Translations under genes and position numbers: made by a program | Assembly (NCBI RefSeq): GCF_014207375.1 | Contig: NZ_JACHEE010000001.1 | Coordinates: forward strand, 186,001 to 250,000 | Source of the DNA: Arthrobacter sp. AZCC_0090 | Lineage (GTDB): Bacteria; Actinomycetota; Actinomycetes; Actinomycetales; Micrococcaceae | DNA: 64,000 nt | Direction: 5' to 3' | The notes under the pieces: model-generated | Told to the model about the DNA's origin: nothing | The model's database searches: none | What the model saw: only the letters and a program-made list of their open reading frames with translations | In this document: piece after piece, positions 17,014-26,646 of the stretch | Numbering within the stretch: the first letter of the stretch is position 1 | Layout: each line of letters starts with the position of its first letter

Positions 17014-17635
17014 TCGGCACGCCCGCGGGTTTTTCACCGGACTGTTCTCGCCCCTTGCCCGGTTCCTGCTCAAAGTGGGGGTCTCGCCCGACACGATTAC
17101 CGTCGTCGGGACCGTTGGGGTAGTGCTCGGTGCCCTGATTCTCTACCCGATGGGTCAGCTCTGGTGGGGTTCGCTGCTGATCGCGGTCTTCGCTTTGTCC
17201 GACGTCGTGGACGGCATCATGGCGAGGGAGCAGGGCCGCAGCGGCCCTTGGGGAAACTTCCTCGACTCCACGCTAGACCGGCTGGCCGACGGCGCCATCT
17301 TTGCCGGCGTCGCCATTTGGTTCTTCACGGGCGGCGGTAACAGCGCGATTGCTATTGCGTCCCTGGCCTGCTTGGTGCTCGGGATGGTGGTTTCGTACGC
17401 TCGCGCCAAGGCTGAATCACTGGGCTTCTACGCCAATGTGGGAATCGCCGAGCGTGCCGAGCGGCTCATCTCGGTGCTGCTCGTCACCGGGCTGACCGGC
17501 CTGGGGCTACCTCCGGTCGTGTTGCTGGTGACCCTTGTGGTGCTCGCCGCGGCTACGGGCGTCACGGTCATCCAGAGGATGGCAGCTGTCCGTGCGCAGG
17601 CCATGGCAGACGTCGACGGTGGGACTCCGGCCTAG
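17006..17635 (+). CDS. pgsA: CDP-alcohol phosphatidyltransferase, probable phosphatidylinositol phosphate synthase
   Basis: An integral membrane enzyme of 209 aa that transfers a phosphatidyl group from CDP-diacylglycerol to an alcohol. The complete signature D-x2-D-G-x2-A-R-x8-G-x3-D-x3-D runs from Asp66 to Asp91. About six membrane helices are visible. Its place after a HIT gene matches mycobacterial pgsA1, which makes phosphatidylinositol phosphate with inositol-1-phosphate; the substrate here is inferred from that context. The start overlaps the HIT gene. The acyltransferase and mannosyltransferase that follow it in mycobacteria are absent. Confidence 0.92.
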   Translation: MLNRHARGFFTGLFSPLARFLLKVGVSPDTITVVGTVGVVLGALILYPMGQLWWGSLLIAVFALSDVVDGIMAREQGRSGPWGNFLDSTLDRLADGAIFAGVAIWFFTGGGNSAIAIASLACLVLGMVVSYARAKAESLGFYANVGIAERAERLISVLLVTGLTGLGLPPVVLLVTLVVLAAATGVTVIQRMAAVRAQAMADVDGGTPA

Positions 17636-17840
17636 GCGGTGTGCGGCACCCGCCGAGCGCCTCCAGCCACTTGCGGATCTGCGTGGCCGGAAGCTGGTAA
17701 TCAAGTACGACGGGCCCAGCGCAGGGGACTAGTATTGAAGTTACTTGGTCAATGTGACCTGGAAATCCGGTGTGCGCTGTGCGTGGCCCCTGTCCGCCTG
17801 CGCCCCGGCCAAGGTCTTCTATCTACCCATAGGGGTTTTT

Positions 17841-18767
17841 GTGTCTACACCTGATGTAAGCAACGAAGCCGGTTCGTCCGCAGCCAGCGTTACGGGCAGC
17901 AGCCGCGTCAAGCGCGGTATGGCCGAGATGCTCAAGGGCGGCGTCATCATGGACGTCGTCAACGTCGAGCAGGCCCGCATCGCCGAAGATGCCGGTGCCG
18001 TAGCCGTGATGGCGCTCGAGCGCGTTCCCGCGGACATCCGCGCCCAGGGCGGCGTGTCCCGCATGTCGGACCCGGACATGATCGATGCGATCATTGCCGC
18101 CGTATCCATCCCCGTCATGGCCAAGGCCCGCATCGGCCACTTCGTCGAGGCACAGGTCCTGCAGTCCCTGGGCGTGGACTACATCGATGAGTCCGAGGTC
18201 CTGACCCCGGCCGACTACACCCACCACATCGACAAGTGGAACTTCACGGTTCCCTTCGTCTGCGGCGCCACCAACCTCGGCGAGGCGCTGCGCCGCATCA
18301 ACGAGGGCGCGGCCATGATCCGTTCCAAGGGCGAGGCCGGCACCGGGGACGTCTCCAACGCCACCACGCACATGCGCCAGATCCGCGCCGAGATCCTCCG
18401 GCTGTCGACGCTGCCCGAGGACGAGCTGTACGTCGCGGCCAAGGAACTGCAGGCCCCGTACGAGCTCGTGAAGGAAGTCGCCGCCACCGGCAAGCTCCCC
18501 GTGGTGCTGTTCACCGCCGGCGGCATCGCCACCCCGGCCGACGCTGCCATGATGATGCAGCTGGGCGCGGACGGCGTGTTCGTCGGCTCGGGCATCTTCA
18601 AGTCCGGCAACCCGGCACAGCGCGCCGCCGCCGTCGTGAAGGCCACCACGTTCTTCGATGACCCCGACGTCATCGCCAAGGTCTCCCGCGGCCTGGGCGA
18701 AGCCATGGTGGGCATCAACGTCGAGGAAATCCCCGAACCCCACCGCCTCGCAGAACGCGGCTGGTAG
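17841..18767 (+). CDS. pdxS: Pyridoxal 5'-phosphate synthase subunit PdxS
   Basis: The synthase subunit of the deoxyxylulose-independent vitamin B6 pathway, joining ribose 5-phosphate, glyceraldehyde 3-phosphate and ammonia from PdxT into PLP. 308 aa, (beta/alpha)8 barrel forming dodecamers. The two catalytic lysines are Lys95 in VMAKARIGH and Lys163 in [11 protein letters not shown], 68 residues apart as in Bacillus. The GTG at 17841 is preceded by AGGGG and five T. An N-terminal extension of about 20 residues (rich in S and A) precedes the core. Its partner pdxT is 5.8 kb downstream rather than adjacent. Confidence 0.97.
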   Translation: MSTPDVSNEAGSSAASVTGSSRVKRGMAEMLKGGVIMDVVNVEQARIAEDAGAVAVMALERVPADIRAQGGVSRMSDPDMIDAIIAAVSIPVMAKARIGHFVEAQVLQSLGVDYIDESEVLTPADYTHHIDKWNFTVPFVCGATNLGEALRRINEGAAMIRSKGEAGTGDVSNATTHMRQIRAEILRLSTLPEDELYVAAKELQAPYELVKEVAATGKLPVVLFTAGGIATPADAAMMMQLGADGVFVGSGIFKSGNPAQRAAAVVKATTFFDDPDVIAKVSRGLGEAMVGINVEEIPEPHRLAERGW

Positions 18768-18786
18768 GACTCGCCTTGGGGGAGGG

Positions 18787-18880
18787 CGCCGGCAGGCCCC
18801 GATCCTCTGCGTGCTATTCCCACGCGCGGTTGGCGCGCCGGCGGGCCCCGATCCTTTGCGTGCTATTCCCCACGCACGGC
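18787..18880. repeat. Two imperfect direct repeats, 49-base period
   Basis: Copies at about 18787-18830 and 18836-18880 share CCCCGATCC, TGCGTGCTATTCC and an ACGC stretch, with a few substitutions and a one-base length difference. They occupy the 257-base intergenic region after pdxS (18768-19024), which otherwise contains only a terminator-like hairpin. They may be a duplicated spacer. Confidence 0.7.
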
Positions 18881-18969
18881 TAGGCCGCTTCGCGGCGAGC
18901 CGGACGCAGGGCCCCTTTTACGCACGCTGCCGGATCCGTGCCCCCCCTCCATGTAGTGCGGCTTAGTAT

Positions 18970-19009
18970 GACGCCGGCCGGTCACCACGAAAGGTGACCG
19001 ACCGGCGTC
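18970..19009 (+). terminator. Long hairpin between convergent pdxS and M3 peptidase genes
   Basis: 17-base arms 18970-18986 and 18993-19009 with one internal mismatch and a 6-base loop, followed on the plus strand by GTCTTTTG. It sits between convergent genes and could serve both directions, better for the plus strand. Confidence 0.7.
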
Positions 19010-19024
19010 GTCTTTTGACAGGGG

Positions 19025-21037
19025 TTAGTACAGCCCGCGGCGCTTGAGGAGCGGCTCCAGGGAAGCATCGTGTCCCCGGAGCGCGTGGAAGGATTCCAGC
19101 GGATCCCGGCTGTTACCACGGGAGAGCAGTTCCGAGCGGAATCGTTCACCGTTCCGGCGCAGCAACCCGCCGTTTTCCGTGAACCAGTCCACCGTTTCCG
19201 CGTCCAGCACCTCGCTCCAGATGTAGGAGTAGTACCCGGCTGCGTAGAAGTCCCCGGCGAAGATGTGCTGGAAGTACCCCGTGCGGTAGCGGGGCGGTAT
19301 GAGGGAGTGTGCTACGCCGGCCGCAGCCAGTGCCTTGGCCTCGAAATCCTGCGCGTCCTGCGGAACATCTTCCGCGTCCAGCACGTGCCAAGCCAAGTCC
19401 AATAGTGCCGCCCCAAGGTATTCCGTGGTGGCAAAACCTTCGCCCCAGAGCTTGGACTCGTTGAGGCGTTCAACGATCTCCTGGGGGAGCGGCTCGCCCG
19501 TGGCGTAGTGCCGGGCATAGTTGCTAATAATCTCGGGCCACATGAGCCACATCTCGTTGACCTGTGACGGATACTCCACGAAATCCCGGGGAACCGAGGT
19601 TCCGGAGAATCTTGGGTAGGTGACGTTGGAGAAAAGTCCGTGCAGCGCATGGCCGAACTCGTGGAAAGTCGTCCGGACTTCGTCCAAAGTGAGAAGGGTC
19701 GGTTCTCCGGTTGGCGGTTTGGAGATATTCAGGTTGTTGACCACCACTGGCTTGGTACCCAGGAGCGCTGACTGTTCGACGAGCGAGTTCATCCAGGCGC
19801 CGCCGCGCTTGGAGTCCCTCGCGTAGTAGTCGCCCAGGAAAAGGCCAAGCTCGGAGCCGTCTTCGTTTCGTACCTCCCAGAAGCGGACATCTGGGTGGTA
19901 CCCCTCAAGGTCTTTGCGCTCATGGAAGGTAATACCGAAGAGGCTCGTGGCTGCGAAGAACACTCCATCCACCAGCACCCCGTCCAGTTCGAAATAGGGC
20001 CGTAAAAGCTGCTCGTCTACCGCATATCGTTCCCGCCGGACCTTCGCGGAGTAGTACGCCCAGTCCCAGGCTTCCAGCGGGTGTCCTGCGCTCTGCGCCA
20101 ACGCACCGGCTTCGGCGTCAGTATTGCGGATTGCGGCGGGAGCGAGTCGGTTGAGCATTGCCTGCACGGCCGCAAAATCAGGAGCTGTCTGCCGGTCCAT
20201 GAATAGTTCCGCGTAGTTTCCGAACCCCAGAAGGGCTGCCTTTTCAGCCCTCAAGCGCGCCATCGACTTCGCGAGCTCCAGGACGTCCAGTCTGCTGCCG
20301 TCGCTGCCCCGAGCGACGGATGCCTCAAACAAGCGGCGGCGGAGCTCGCGGTTCTCCAAAGAAGCCAGAGCGGGCTGGTTGCTCGGCTGGATAAGAGTCA
20401 GGAGGTTTTTCCCCTCATATCCTGCAGTGCGTGCTGCCTCGGCAGCGCTGGCGATCTCGTCCGCCGGCATACCGGCAAGTGCTGCGGCGTCGTCCAGCAC
20501 AAGGGCCGCGTCCTTCATGGCTTCCTTGACGCGTTGGCCGTATTCCGTGCCCAACCGGGACAGTTCGGCATTGAGGCTCGTGAGTTTTTCCCGGTCGTCG
20601 GGATCGAGTTGAATCCCGGATTGGCGGAATTCCCTCAGGTATTCCTGCACCAGCCGGATGGACTCGTCATCGAGCCCTGAAGTGTCGATGGCTGCGAACC
20701 GCTCGTACAGCTCGCGGTTCAGGTACACGGCGTCTTGGTGCGCTGCGAAGAGGGGAGACAGTTCCGTTTCGAGCTTCTGGATAGCCTCGGAAGCATGGGC
20801 GGAAACCAAGGTGAAGAATGATGCCGCTGCCCGCTCCAGCAGGCGGCCGGAGCGTTCCATCGCAATCGCCGTGTTCTCGAAGGATGCCGGCTCAGGATTG
20901 TCCACGATGGACTGGATTTCGGCCAGGTGCCCAGCGATGCCCGCATCCACTGCCTCTGCGTAGTGGCGGTCCTGGATCTCTGCAAAGGGTGGCAATCCGA
21001 AAGGAAGCTTGCTCGGCTCCAAAAGAGGGTTCGTCAT
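19025..21037 (-). CDS. M3-family metallopeptidase (oligopeptidase A/Dcp-like)
   Basis: A 670-aa cytosolic zinc peptidase degrading short peptides. The zinc motif HEFGH is at residues 459-463 (TTFHEFGHALHGLFS), and the third ligand is expected at the Glu in PSQVNEMWLMWPE. The N-terminal two thirds are helical, and the C-terminus ends with HALRGHDASLEPLLKRRGLY, typical of the Dcp/OpdA subgroup. The ATG at 21037 has GAAAGGG 7 bases upstream. It is divergent from the CapA-like gene across an 82-base gap. Confidence 0.95.
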   Translation of the reverse strand: MTNPLLEPSKLPFGLPPFAEIQDRHYAEAVDAGIAGHLAEIQSIVDNPEPASFENTAIAMERSGRLLERAAASFFTLVSAHASEAIQKLETELSPLFAAHQDAVYLNRELYERFAAIDTSGLDDESIRLVQEYLREFRQSGIQLDPDDREKLTSLNAELSRLGTEYGQRVKEAMKDAALVLDDAAALAGMPADEIASAAEAARTAGYEGKNLLTLIQPSNQPALASLENRELRRRLFEASVARGSDGSRLDVLELAKSMARLRAEKAALLGFGNYAELFMDRQTAPDFAAVQAMLNRLAPAAIRNTDAEAGALAQSAGHPLEAWDWAYYSAKVRRERYAVDEQLLRPYFELDGVLVDGVFFAATSLFGITFHERKDLEGYHPDVRFWEVRNEDGSELGLFLGDYYARDSKRGGAWMNSLVEQSALLGTKPVVVNNLNISKPPTGEPTLLTLDEVRTTFHEFGHALHGLFSNVTYPRFSGTSVPRDFVEYPSQVNEMWLMWPEIISNYARHYATGEPLPQEIVERLNESKLWGEGFATTEYLGAALLDLAWHVLDAEDVPQDAQDFEAKALAAAGVAHSLIPPRYRTGYFQHIFAGDFYAAGYYSYIWSEVLDAETVDWFTENGGLLRRNGERFRSELLSRGNSRDPLESFHALRGHDASLEPLLKRRGLY

Positions 21038-21119
21038 CAAGCAACCCTTTCATGCAGGGCCCCGGTTCACAACGATGTCCTGCGCGATTCCGCGTGCCCG
21101 CCGTCGTAGGATGAGGGCC

Positions 21120-22301
21120 ATGGCCGCACCCACCCGCAAGCGTTTGTCAGTACTAGCTGCGGCCTCTGCCGCTTTGCTCACCGCGGCTGTGGGATGCGGA
21201 GTGGTTGCCGATCTCGACTCCAAGAAATCCAGTGCAGCTCAGGCCACTTTGGGCCCAGCGACTCCCACTTCCACCCCGGCACCCACGCCGACGCCGACAC
21301 CCGGCAAGGGGCCTGAGTGCGTCGCCCTGCGCTGTGCTTCCGTTCTGGTCACGGGAGACATGCTGGTGCACGCGCAGCTTTGGCAGCAAGCGAAGCAGGA
21401 TGCCATCGCCGCGGGCGGGACCGGCTACGATTTTGGGCCGCTCCTTGAGGGGCAACGGAAATACATCAAGCAGAGTGATTTGGCCATCTGCCACCTCGAG
21501 ACTCCCGTTGCTGTCCCGCAGGGCCCTTTCTCGGCCTACCCGTCTTTCAACGTCCCGCCCCAGATCACCACCGCTTCCAAAGCGGTGGGATACCAAGCGT
21601 GCACCTCGGCCAGCAACCACACGATCGACCAGGGAACAGCCGGAGTCGTCCGGACCCTCGACGCACTGGACGCGGCCGGACTGAAGCACACGGGTTCGTA
21701 TCGCACGCAGGCGGAATCCGAAGGCATCCTGCTCCTGAAGGCTGACTCTGCCACTGTCGCAGTGATTGCCGGGGCCTATGGGCTCAACGGCCAGGTTCCG
21801 GCATATAACTGGCAAGTGGACATGCTCGATCCTGTCATCATGATCGAGAAAGCCAAGAAGGCGCGTTCGATGGGCGCCGACATCGTGCTGGGCGTCATGC
21901 ATGCCGGTGATGAGTATGCGAGCCAAGCCAACGCCCAGCAGCAGGACGTCGCGCACGCCTTGGTGGACAGCGGGCAATTCACGATGATCTATGGCCACCA
22001 CACGCATTCGGTGCTGCCGATCGAAAAGTACAAGGGAACGTGGATCGTGTATGGCCTCGGCAATGGCGTGACGGAACTGTCGCCTTGGTATGTCGTCAAC
22101 AATGAGGGCTTGCTAGTGAGGGCGCAGTTCAGCCAGGATCAGGGTGGCAAGTGGACTGCCTCGGACCTCGCGTGGGCGCCTTCGGTCATCGTGCGAAATC
22201 CGTACCGATGGTGTTCGGTTGCCAGCGACGCTCCACAGGGCGTTTGTGCCACGCCTGCCGCCGATGCGGAAACACGGGCACGTAACAAGGACAGTGGTTG
22301 A
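21120..22301 (+). CDS. CapA-family metallophosphoesterase-like lipoprotein
   Basis: A 393-aa exported protein. The N-terminus has basic residues, a hydrophobic stretch and a lipobox-like AAVGC, then a Pro/Thr-rich linker (residues 45-65). The CapA/PGA-synthesis domain shows VTGDMLVHAQ, CHLETPVA, SASNHTIDQG, VMHAGDEY and YGHHTHSVLP, the metal-binding pattern of calcineurin-like phosphoesterases. CapA proteins support poly-gamma-glutamate anchoring in Bacillus; no capBC genes are present here, so the role is open. The start could also be the ATG at 21111. Confidence 0.87.
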   Translation: MAAPTRKRLSVLAAASAALLTAAVGCGVVADLDSKKSSAAQATLGPATPTSTPAPTPTPTPGKGPECVALRCASVLVTGDMLVHAQLWQQAKQDAIAAGGTGYDFGPLLEGQRKYIKQSDLAICHLETPVAVPQGPFSAYPSFNVPPQITTASKAVGYQACTSASNHTIDQGTAGVVRTLDALDAAGLKHTGSYRTQAESEGILLLKADSATVAVIAGAYGLNGQVPAYNWQVDMLDPVIMIEKAKKARSMGADIVLGVMHAGDEYASQANAQQQDVAHALVDSGQFTMIYGHHTHSVLPIEKYKGTWIVYGLGNGVTELSPWYVVNNEGLLVRAQFSQDQGGKWTASDLAWAPSVIVRNPYRWCSVASDAPQGVCATPAADAETRARNKDSG

Positions 22302-22392
22302 GTCCATGGGCGCGGCAGCGGCCGGAGCGCATGAACTCCTCATCACCAAGGAGAAATAGCTGCGCTGCCCAGCCCGTTCGCACGGTGCGCGG

Positions 22393-23145
22393 TTAGCGCG
22401 GGCGCCGCGCCGCGTGTTCGCGCGCCAGGCGAGCAAAGCCGTCGTCGGGCGCCCCGGGAACAAAGGTGCCGTACTTGCGTTCGACGGCGGTACGGATGAG
22501 GAAGTCGGCGATGGCCGGATTCTTGGGCAGCAAGGATCCGTGCAGGTAACTGGCAACGACGTTGCGGTGTCGCGCGCCTTCATGACCGTCTTTGCTGTTG
22601 TTGCCGGCGCCCTTGGACACGGTGCCGAGGGGCTCGACGCCGGGGCCAAGCGAGGTCTGCCCGCTGTGGTTTTCGTAGCCCAGGATTTCGCCGAACTCCG
22701 GCGAGGTGAGCGCGACGTTGCCGATGAGCCGCTCGTCGGTGCCCACGGTTTCGACGTCCAGGATGCCGATCCCGGGGATCACCGGGCCCGCCTTCGTCTT
22801 GAAGAACTTGCCGAAGAGCTGGTACAGCCCGCAAATGACCAGCATGGGCGTTCCGTCCTCCGCCATCCCGCGGAGTTGATCGCCGCGTGCCTGGAGGTCG
22901 TCCTGAATGACGAGCTGGCCGCTGTCCTGGCCGCCGCCGCCCACAATGATGTCCACATCTTCGGGGAAGTCGTCGCCCACGTTGTACTCAAGGAGGTCAG
23001 GTGTGTAGCCATGCCAGAGCAGGCGCTGCCGCAGGACCAGGGAGTTGCCCCAGTCCCCGTAGATGTTCATGTCGCGGGGATACAGCTGCAGCACCCGGAT
23101 GGTGCCCTTGCTTGCATGTTGTGCGGTGTCTTCGGCCGGGGTCAT
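22393..23145 (-). CDS. gatD: Lipid II isoglutaminyl synthase, glutaminase subunit GatD
   Basis: A class I glutamine amidotransferase of 250 aa that supplies ammonia to MurT for amidating the D-Glu of lipid II stem peptides. The nucleophile is Cys105 in MLVICGLYQLFGK, with His202 in ASYLHGSLLPKN. The N-terminal signature RVLQLYPRDMNIYGDWGN is diagnostic of the GatD/CobQ-like group. Its start overlaps the stop of murT (ATGA, 23142-23145), so the subunits are made in step. Amidated peptidoglycan is typical for Gram-positive bacteria. Confidence 0.96.
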   Translation of the reverse strand: MTPAEDTAQHASKGTIRVLQLYPRDMNIYGDWGNSLVLRQRLLWHGYTPDLLEYNVGDDFPEDVDIIVGGGGQDSGQLVIQDDLQARGDQLRGMAEDGTPMLVICGLYQLFGKFFKTKAGPVIPGIGILDVETVGTDERLIGNVALTSPEFGEILGYENHSGQTSLGPGVEPLGTVSKGAGNNSKDGHEGARHRNVVASYLHGSLLPKNPAIADFLIRTAVERKYGTFVPGAPDDGFARLAREHAARRPR

Positions 23146-24437
23146 GAGACCACCTCCACTGTGGTGATTTTGGAGAGTTCACGGCGGATGGCCAACATGG
23201 CCGTGTAAGTGCAGAAAACCCGTTTCGGCTTGCCCGCCGAACCCCGGATGAATTCGGTCAGGGCCGCGGGGATGTCGGTGTCCACGGAACCGAAACGGAC
23301 GTCGTCGTACTGGAGCCGCAGGGCCATGTCGTACGCGCGGACACCGGTGAGGACCTCGACACCGTCCTCGCGGAGTGACTCGAATTCAACATCCCAGAGC
23401 CAGGACATGTCGCGGCCGTCGGCGTAGTTGTCGTTGATGGCGATCATGGAGGCGTAGCCCTTCGCCGGGAAGGACTTCAGGCCCAGGCGGAAACCGCTCG
23501 GGTTCTTGACCAGCACCAACTCAAGGGGCTGGCCATCCACCGTCAGGCTCTCCCCGCGGCCAAAGGCCGGAGCCACCTCGGAGAGCGCCTTGACCAGCTT
23601 GGCTGCGTCGCCGGGCCGTCCGCTTGCGCCGGTGATGCTCCTGGCCAGCACCAGTGCGGCGGCCGCATTGAAGATGTTGTAGACGCCGCGGAGTTTCATG
23701 TGCGTCGTCACCAGGGTTCCGTCGAACTCGAAGTCGGCGTCGTCGGCACCGACCCGGCGGAGCACGACGTCGGCCGCTTCGACGGCGGGAAGCTCACCTT
23801 GAGCGCTTATTCCGGGAGCCGCCGCGCGCATGTCGTCGTCGTTCGGGAAGGTGCTGCGCAGCGATTCGTCCAAACCGAAGTAGAGCACCTCGGGACCCTT
23901 TATCGCTCCTGCGATCCGGGCGACCCGCGGATCCTCGCGGTTCAAGACCACGGTTCCCGTGGTTCTTTCGGCGATGCGCTGAAGAAGCAGCGCAGTCGTG
24001 TCGATTTCGCCGAAACGATCCAGCTGATCGCGAAGAACATTGAGGAGGAGGCAATAGCGCGGCGGGACCTTGTTCACGAAGTGCACGGCATGTGCCTCGT
24101 CAAGTTCCAACACCGCGACGTCGGCGTCCAGCCTGCCGCGCCAGTCCACCTCACCCAGGAGGGCCGCTGCCACGCCGCGGGTGAAGTTGCTGCCCGTGCG
24201 GTTGGTAAAGACCTTCAAGCCTTGGCTTTCAAGCAGTTCCACCACCATCTTGGTGGTGGTCGTCTTGCCATTGGTCCCACTCACCACTGCCACGCCATGG
24301 GGGAGCGAGGACAGCGTCCGTTGCATGAAGCCGGGGTCGATCTTCTCGACCACGAGGCCAGGCAGAGCCGAACCTCCGCCGCGAAGCCGGGACACAGCAC
24401 GGACCAGCTTGCCGAGTGGAACGGTGAACGAAAACAT
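23142..24437 (-). CDS. murT: Lipid II isoglutaminyl synthase, Mur-ligase-like subunit MurT
   Basis: A 431-aa ATP-dependent ligase partner of GatD. The P-loop GTNGKTT is at residues 54-60, ELDEAHA and [14 protein letters not shown] are Mur-ligase blocks, and the DUF1727 C-terminal domain has the conserved [15 protein letters not shown]. Staphylococcal MurT carries a four-cysteine zinc ribbon inserted in the middle domain; here the only cysteines are in RYCLLLN and VFCTYT, so the ribbon is absent. No ribosome binding site is seen. A TATATT hexamer ends 7 bases before the ATG, so the message may be leaderless. Divergent from pdxT. Confidence 0.95.
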   Translation of the reverse strand: MFSFTVPLGKLVRAVSRLRGGGSALPGLVVEKIDPGFMQRTLSSLPHGVAVVSGTNGKTTTTKMVVELLESQGLKVFTNRTGSNFTRGVAAALLGEVDWRGRLDADVAVLELDEAHAVHFVNKVPPRYCLLLNVLRDQLDRFGEIDTTALLLQRIAERTTGTVVLNREDPRVARIAGAIKGPEVLYFGLDESLRSTFPNDDDMRAAAPGISAQGELPAVEAADVVLRRVGADDADFEFDGTLVTTHMKLRGVYNIFNAAAALVLARSITGASGRPGDAAKLVKALSEVAPAFGRGESLTVDGQPLELVLVKNPSGFRLGLKSFPAKGYASMIAINDNYADGRDMSWLWDVEFESLREDGVEVLTGVRAYDMALRLQYDDVRFGSVDTDIPAALTEFIRGSAGKPKRVFCTYTAMLAIRRELSKITTVEVVS

Positions 24438-24537
24438 GCTCTGTAATATATCCCAGTTGGGGCATGGACCACGTGCCGTGAGCCCGTGGTTGGGCCCCGG
24501 GGCGAGCCTGGCATCAGCGGCGCATTATGATGGTCGA

Positions 24538-25239
24538 ATGACCAATCCCCCTTCCGAGGCGTCATCAAGCGTGGGTTCCGGCCTGCGCATCGGCGTCCTC
24601 GCCCTACAAGGCGATTTCCGTGAGCACCTCCACGCCGTCGAAGCGGCCGGTGCCACTGGCGTCGGCATCCGGCGTCCGGCAGAACTCGACGACATTGACG
24701 GCCTCATTATTCCCGGCGGTGAGTCCACCACCATCGATAAGCTGGCGCGCATCTTTGAACTCGCCGATCCCATCCGCAAACAGATCGCGTCCGGGCTGCC
24801 GGTCTATGGATCCTGCGCCGGCATGATCCTGCTGGCGGACGACATCGCCGATCCCGCCACGGACCTCGGCGGGAACCCCCAGCAGACTTTCGGTGGATTG
24901 GACATCACGGTCCGTCGCAACGCCTTCGGCCGGCAGCGCGAGTCTTTCGAAACCGACCTTGATTTCAAAGGCCTCGAGTTCAGCGCAGGCGAGTCCGGCG
25001 TCGACCCCGTCCACGCCGTCTTCATCCGCGGACCGTGGGTGGAACGCGTGGGTCCCGGCGTCGAAATCCTTGCCCAGGTGGAACCGGGAAAAGCCACCCA
25101 CACCGACACTTTGCACGGGTTGGCTAGAATTGTTGCAGTGCGCTCAGGTCGGTTGCTGGCCACCTCCTTCCACCCGGAAGTGACTGGGGAGAAGCGCGTG
25201 CATGAATTGTTTATTCGAATGATCAGAGGGGAAGTTTAA
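24538..25239 (+). CDS. pdxT: Pyridoxal 5'-phosphate synthase glutaminase subunit PdxT
   Basis: The 233-aa glutaminase that channels ammonia to PdxS. Its triad is Cys93 in [11 protein letters not shown] and His212/Glu214 in SFHPEVTGE, with [11 protein letters not shown] as the family glutamine-site signature. The first 14 residues form a Ser-rich extension before [15 protein letters not shown]. No ribosome binding site precedes the ATG; TATGAT at 24524-24529 lies 8 bases upstream, consistent with a -10 element of a leaderless transcript. It is followed closely by yebC. Confidence 0.96.
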   Translation: MTNPPSEASSSVGSGLRIGVLALQGDFREHLHAVEAAGATGVGIRRPAELDDIDGLIIPGGESTTIDKLARIFELADPIRKQIASGLPVYGSCAGMILLADDIADPATDLGGNPQQTFGGLDITVRRNAFGRQRESFETDLDFKGLEFSAGESGVDPVHAVFIRGPWVERVGPGVEILAQVEPGKATHTDTLHGLARIVAVRSGRLLATSFHPEVTGEKRVHELFIRMIRGEV

Positions 25240-25242
25240 AGC

Positions 25243-25998
25243 ATGTCAGGCCACTCCAAATGGGCGACGACCAAGCACAAGAAGGCCATCCTCGATAGCC
25301 GCCGGGCAAAGTCGTTCGCCAAACTGATCAAGAACATCGAAGTTGCGGCCCGCATGGGCGGACCAGACCTTGCCGGCAACCCCAGCCTGGAACTGGCTGT
25401 CACCAAAGCCAAGAAGACATCGGTCCCCGCTGATAACATCGACCGCGCCATCAAGCGCGGAGCCGGCCTGACCGGCGAAGTGGTCGACTACACGGAGATC
25501 ATGTACGAAGCCCGCGGCCCGCAGGGTTCCGCCCTCCTGATCGAGTGCCTTACGGACAACAAGAACCGTGCCGCCTCCGAGGTCCGGCTGGCTATCTCCC
25601 GCAACGGCGGCACCATTGCCGATCCCGGTTCCGTGAGCTACCTCTTCACCCGCAAGGGCGTCGTCAACCTGCCCAAAAACGGGCTCAGCGAAGACGACAT
25701 CCTGATGGCCGTGCTCGACGCCGGCGCCGAGGAAGTCAAGGACAGCGGCGAGAACTGGGAAATCCACTCGGAGCCCACCGACCTCCAGTCCATCCGCGAA
25801 GCGCTCAAGGAAGCCGGCATCGAATACGAGACGGACGAAGCTGAATTCGTCCCTTCAATGCAGGTGCCACTGGACCTCGACGGCGCCAAGAAGTTCATGA
25901 AGCTCGTCGATGCCCTTGAGGATCTCGACGACGTCCAGAACGTGTACACCAACGCGGACATGAGCGAGGAAGTCCAGGCTGCCCTCGAAGCCGAGTAG
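25243..25998 (+). CDS. yebC: YebC/PmpR-family regulatory or translation-associated protein
   Basis: 251 aa, starting [15 protein letters not shown] as almost all family members do, with [25 protein letters not shown] and the C-terminal [16 protein letters not shown]. The family was annotated as transcriptional regulators, and more recent work connects it to translation of proline-rich stretches. The start is 3 bases after the pdxT stop, so they share a transcript. It precedes ruvC, as in most actinobacterial genomes. Confidence 0.97.
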   Translation: MSGHSKWATTKHKKAILDSRRAKSFAKLIKNIEVAARMGGPDLAGNPSLELAVTKAKKTSVPADNIDRAIKRGAGLTGEVVDYTEIMYEARGPQGSALLIECLTDNKNRAASEVRLAISRNGGTIADPGSVSYLFTRKGVVNLPKNGLSEDDILMAVLDAGAEEVKDSGENWEIHSEPTDLQSIREALKEAGIEYETDEAEFVPSMQVPLDLDGAKKFMKLVDALEDLDDVQNVYTNADMSEEVQAALEAE

Positions 25999-26042
25999 CG
26001 CCCCTTGCAACACAGCTTCATAACAAACAGGGAGGCCCGGAC

Positions 26043-26621
26043 TTGACTCTTCGCGTATTGGGAGTCGATCCGGGCCTCACCCGTTGCGGCATCGGAGTGG
26101 TCGACGTCGAACGGAACCGGCGCGCCACCATGGTGGCCGTCTGCGTCGTGGGAACCTCGCCGGAGCAGTCATTGGACCAGCGGTTGCTGGTCATCGCTGA
26201 GGCGATCGATGAATGGCTCGACCTCTACAAACCCGACGTCCTTGCGGTGGAACGGGTCTTCTCCCAGCTGAACGTGAGCACGGTCATGGGTGTGGCCCAG
26301 GCGTCCGGCGTGGTCATCGCCGCCGCCGCGCGACGCGGTATCCCGGTGGCACTCCATACGCCGTCGGAGGTCAAAGCCGCTGTCACGGGTAGCGGTACCT
26401 CCAACAAGGAGGCCGTGACGAAACTCATTACCAAGATCCTGCGCCTCGACGCCCCGCCCCGTCCCGCGGACGCCGCAGACGCGCTGGCCCTTGCCGTCAC
26501 GCACGCGTGGCGGGCGGGCAGCGGCGCCGCCGTTGCGACCACCGGACCAGGGAGTAGCGCGCTGACGCCCGCCCAGAGGGCCTGGGCCGAAGCCGAGGCG
26601 AAGGCGCGCCGCGCCCGGTAA
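26043..26621 (+). CDS. ruvC: Crossover junction endodeoxyribonuclease RuvC
   Basis: A 192-aa Holliday junction resolvase. The RNase H-like core begins [19 protein letters not shown] with the first catalytic Asp; Glu is in [11 protein letters not shown], and the C-terminal acidic pair is in [16 protein letters not shown]. The start is TTG at 26043, supported by GGGAGG 7 bases upstream. The C-terminal 30 residues are Ala-rich and variable. It acts with RuvAB encoded next. Confidence 0.96.
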   Translation: MTLRVLGVDPGLTRCGIGVVDVERNRRATMVAVCVVGTSPEQSLDQRLLVIAEAIDEWLDLYKPDVLAVERVFSQLNVSTVMGVAQASGVVIAAAARRGIPVALHTPSEVKAAVTGSGTSNKEAVTKLITKILRLDAPPRPADAADALALAVTHAWRAGSGAAVATTGPGSSALTPAQRAWAEAEAKARRAR

Positions 26622-26646
26622 TTGTCCATGGCCCTTGCTAGGGTAT

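Noticed and set aside
18768..19024. A possible small gene or sRNA after pdxS
   Set aside because: No supported ORF; the interval is explained by a direct repeat and a terminator hairpin, and no promoter is visible.
22393..24437. Possible capsule locus because of the neighbouring CapA-like gene
   Set aside because: The genes are murT and gatD, not capB/capC; MurT has DUF1727 and GatD has the isoglutaminyl synthase signature.
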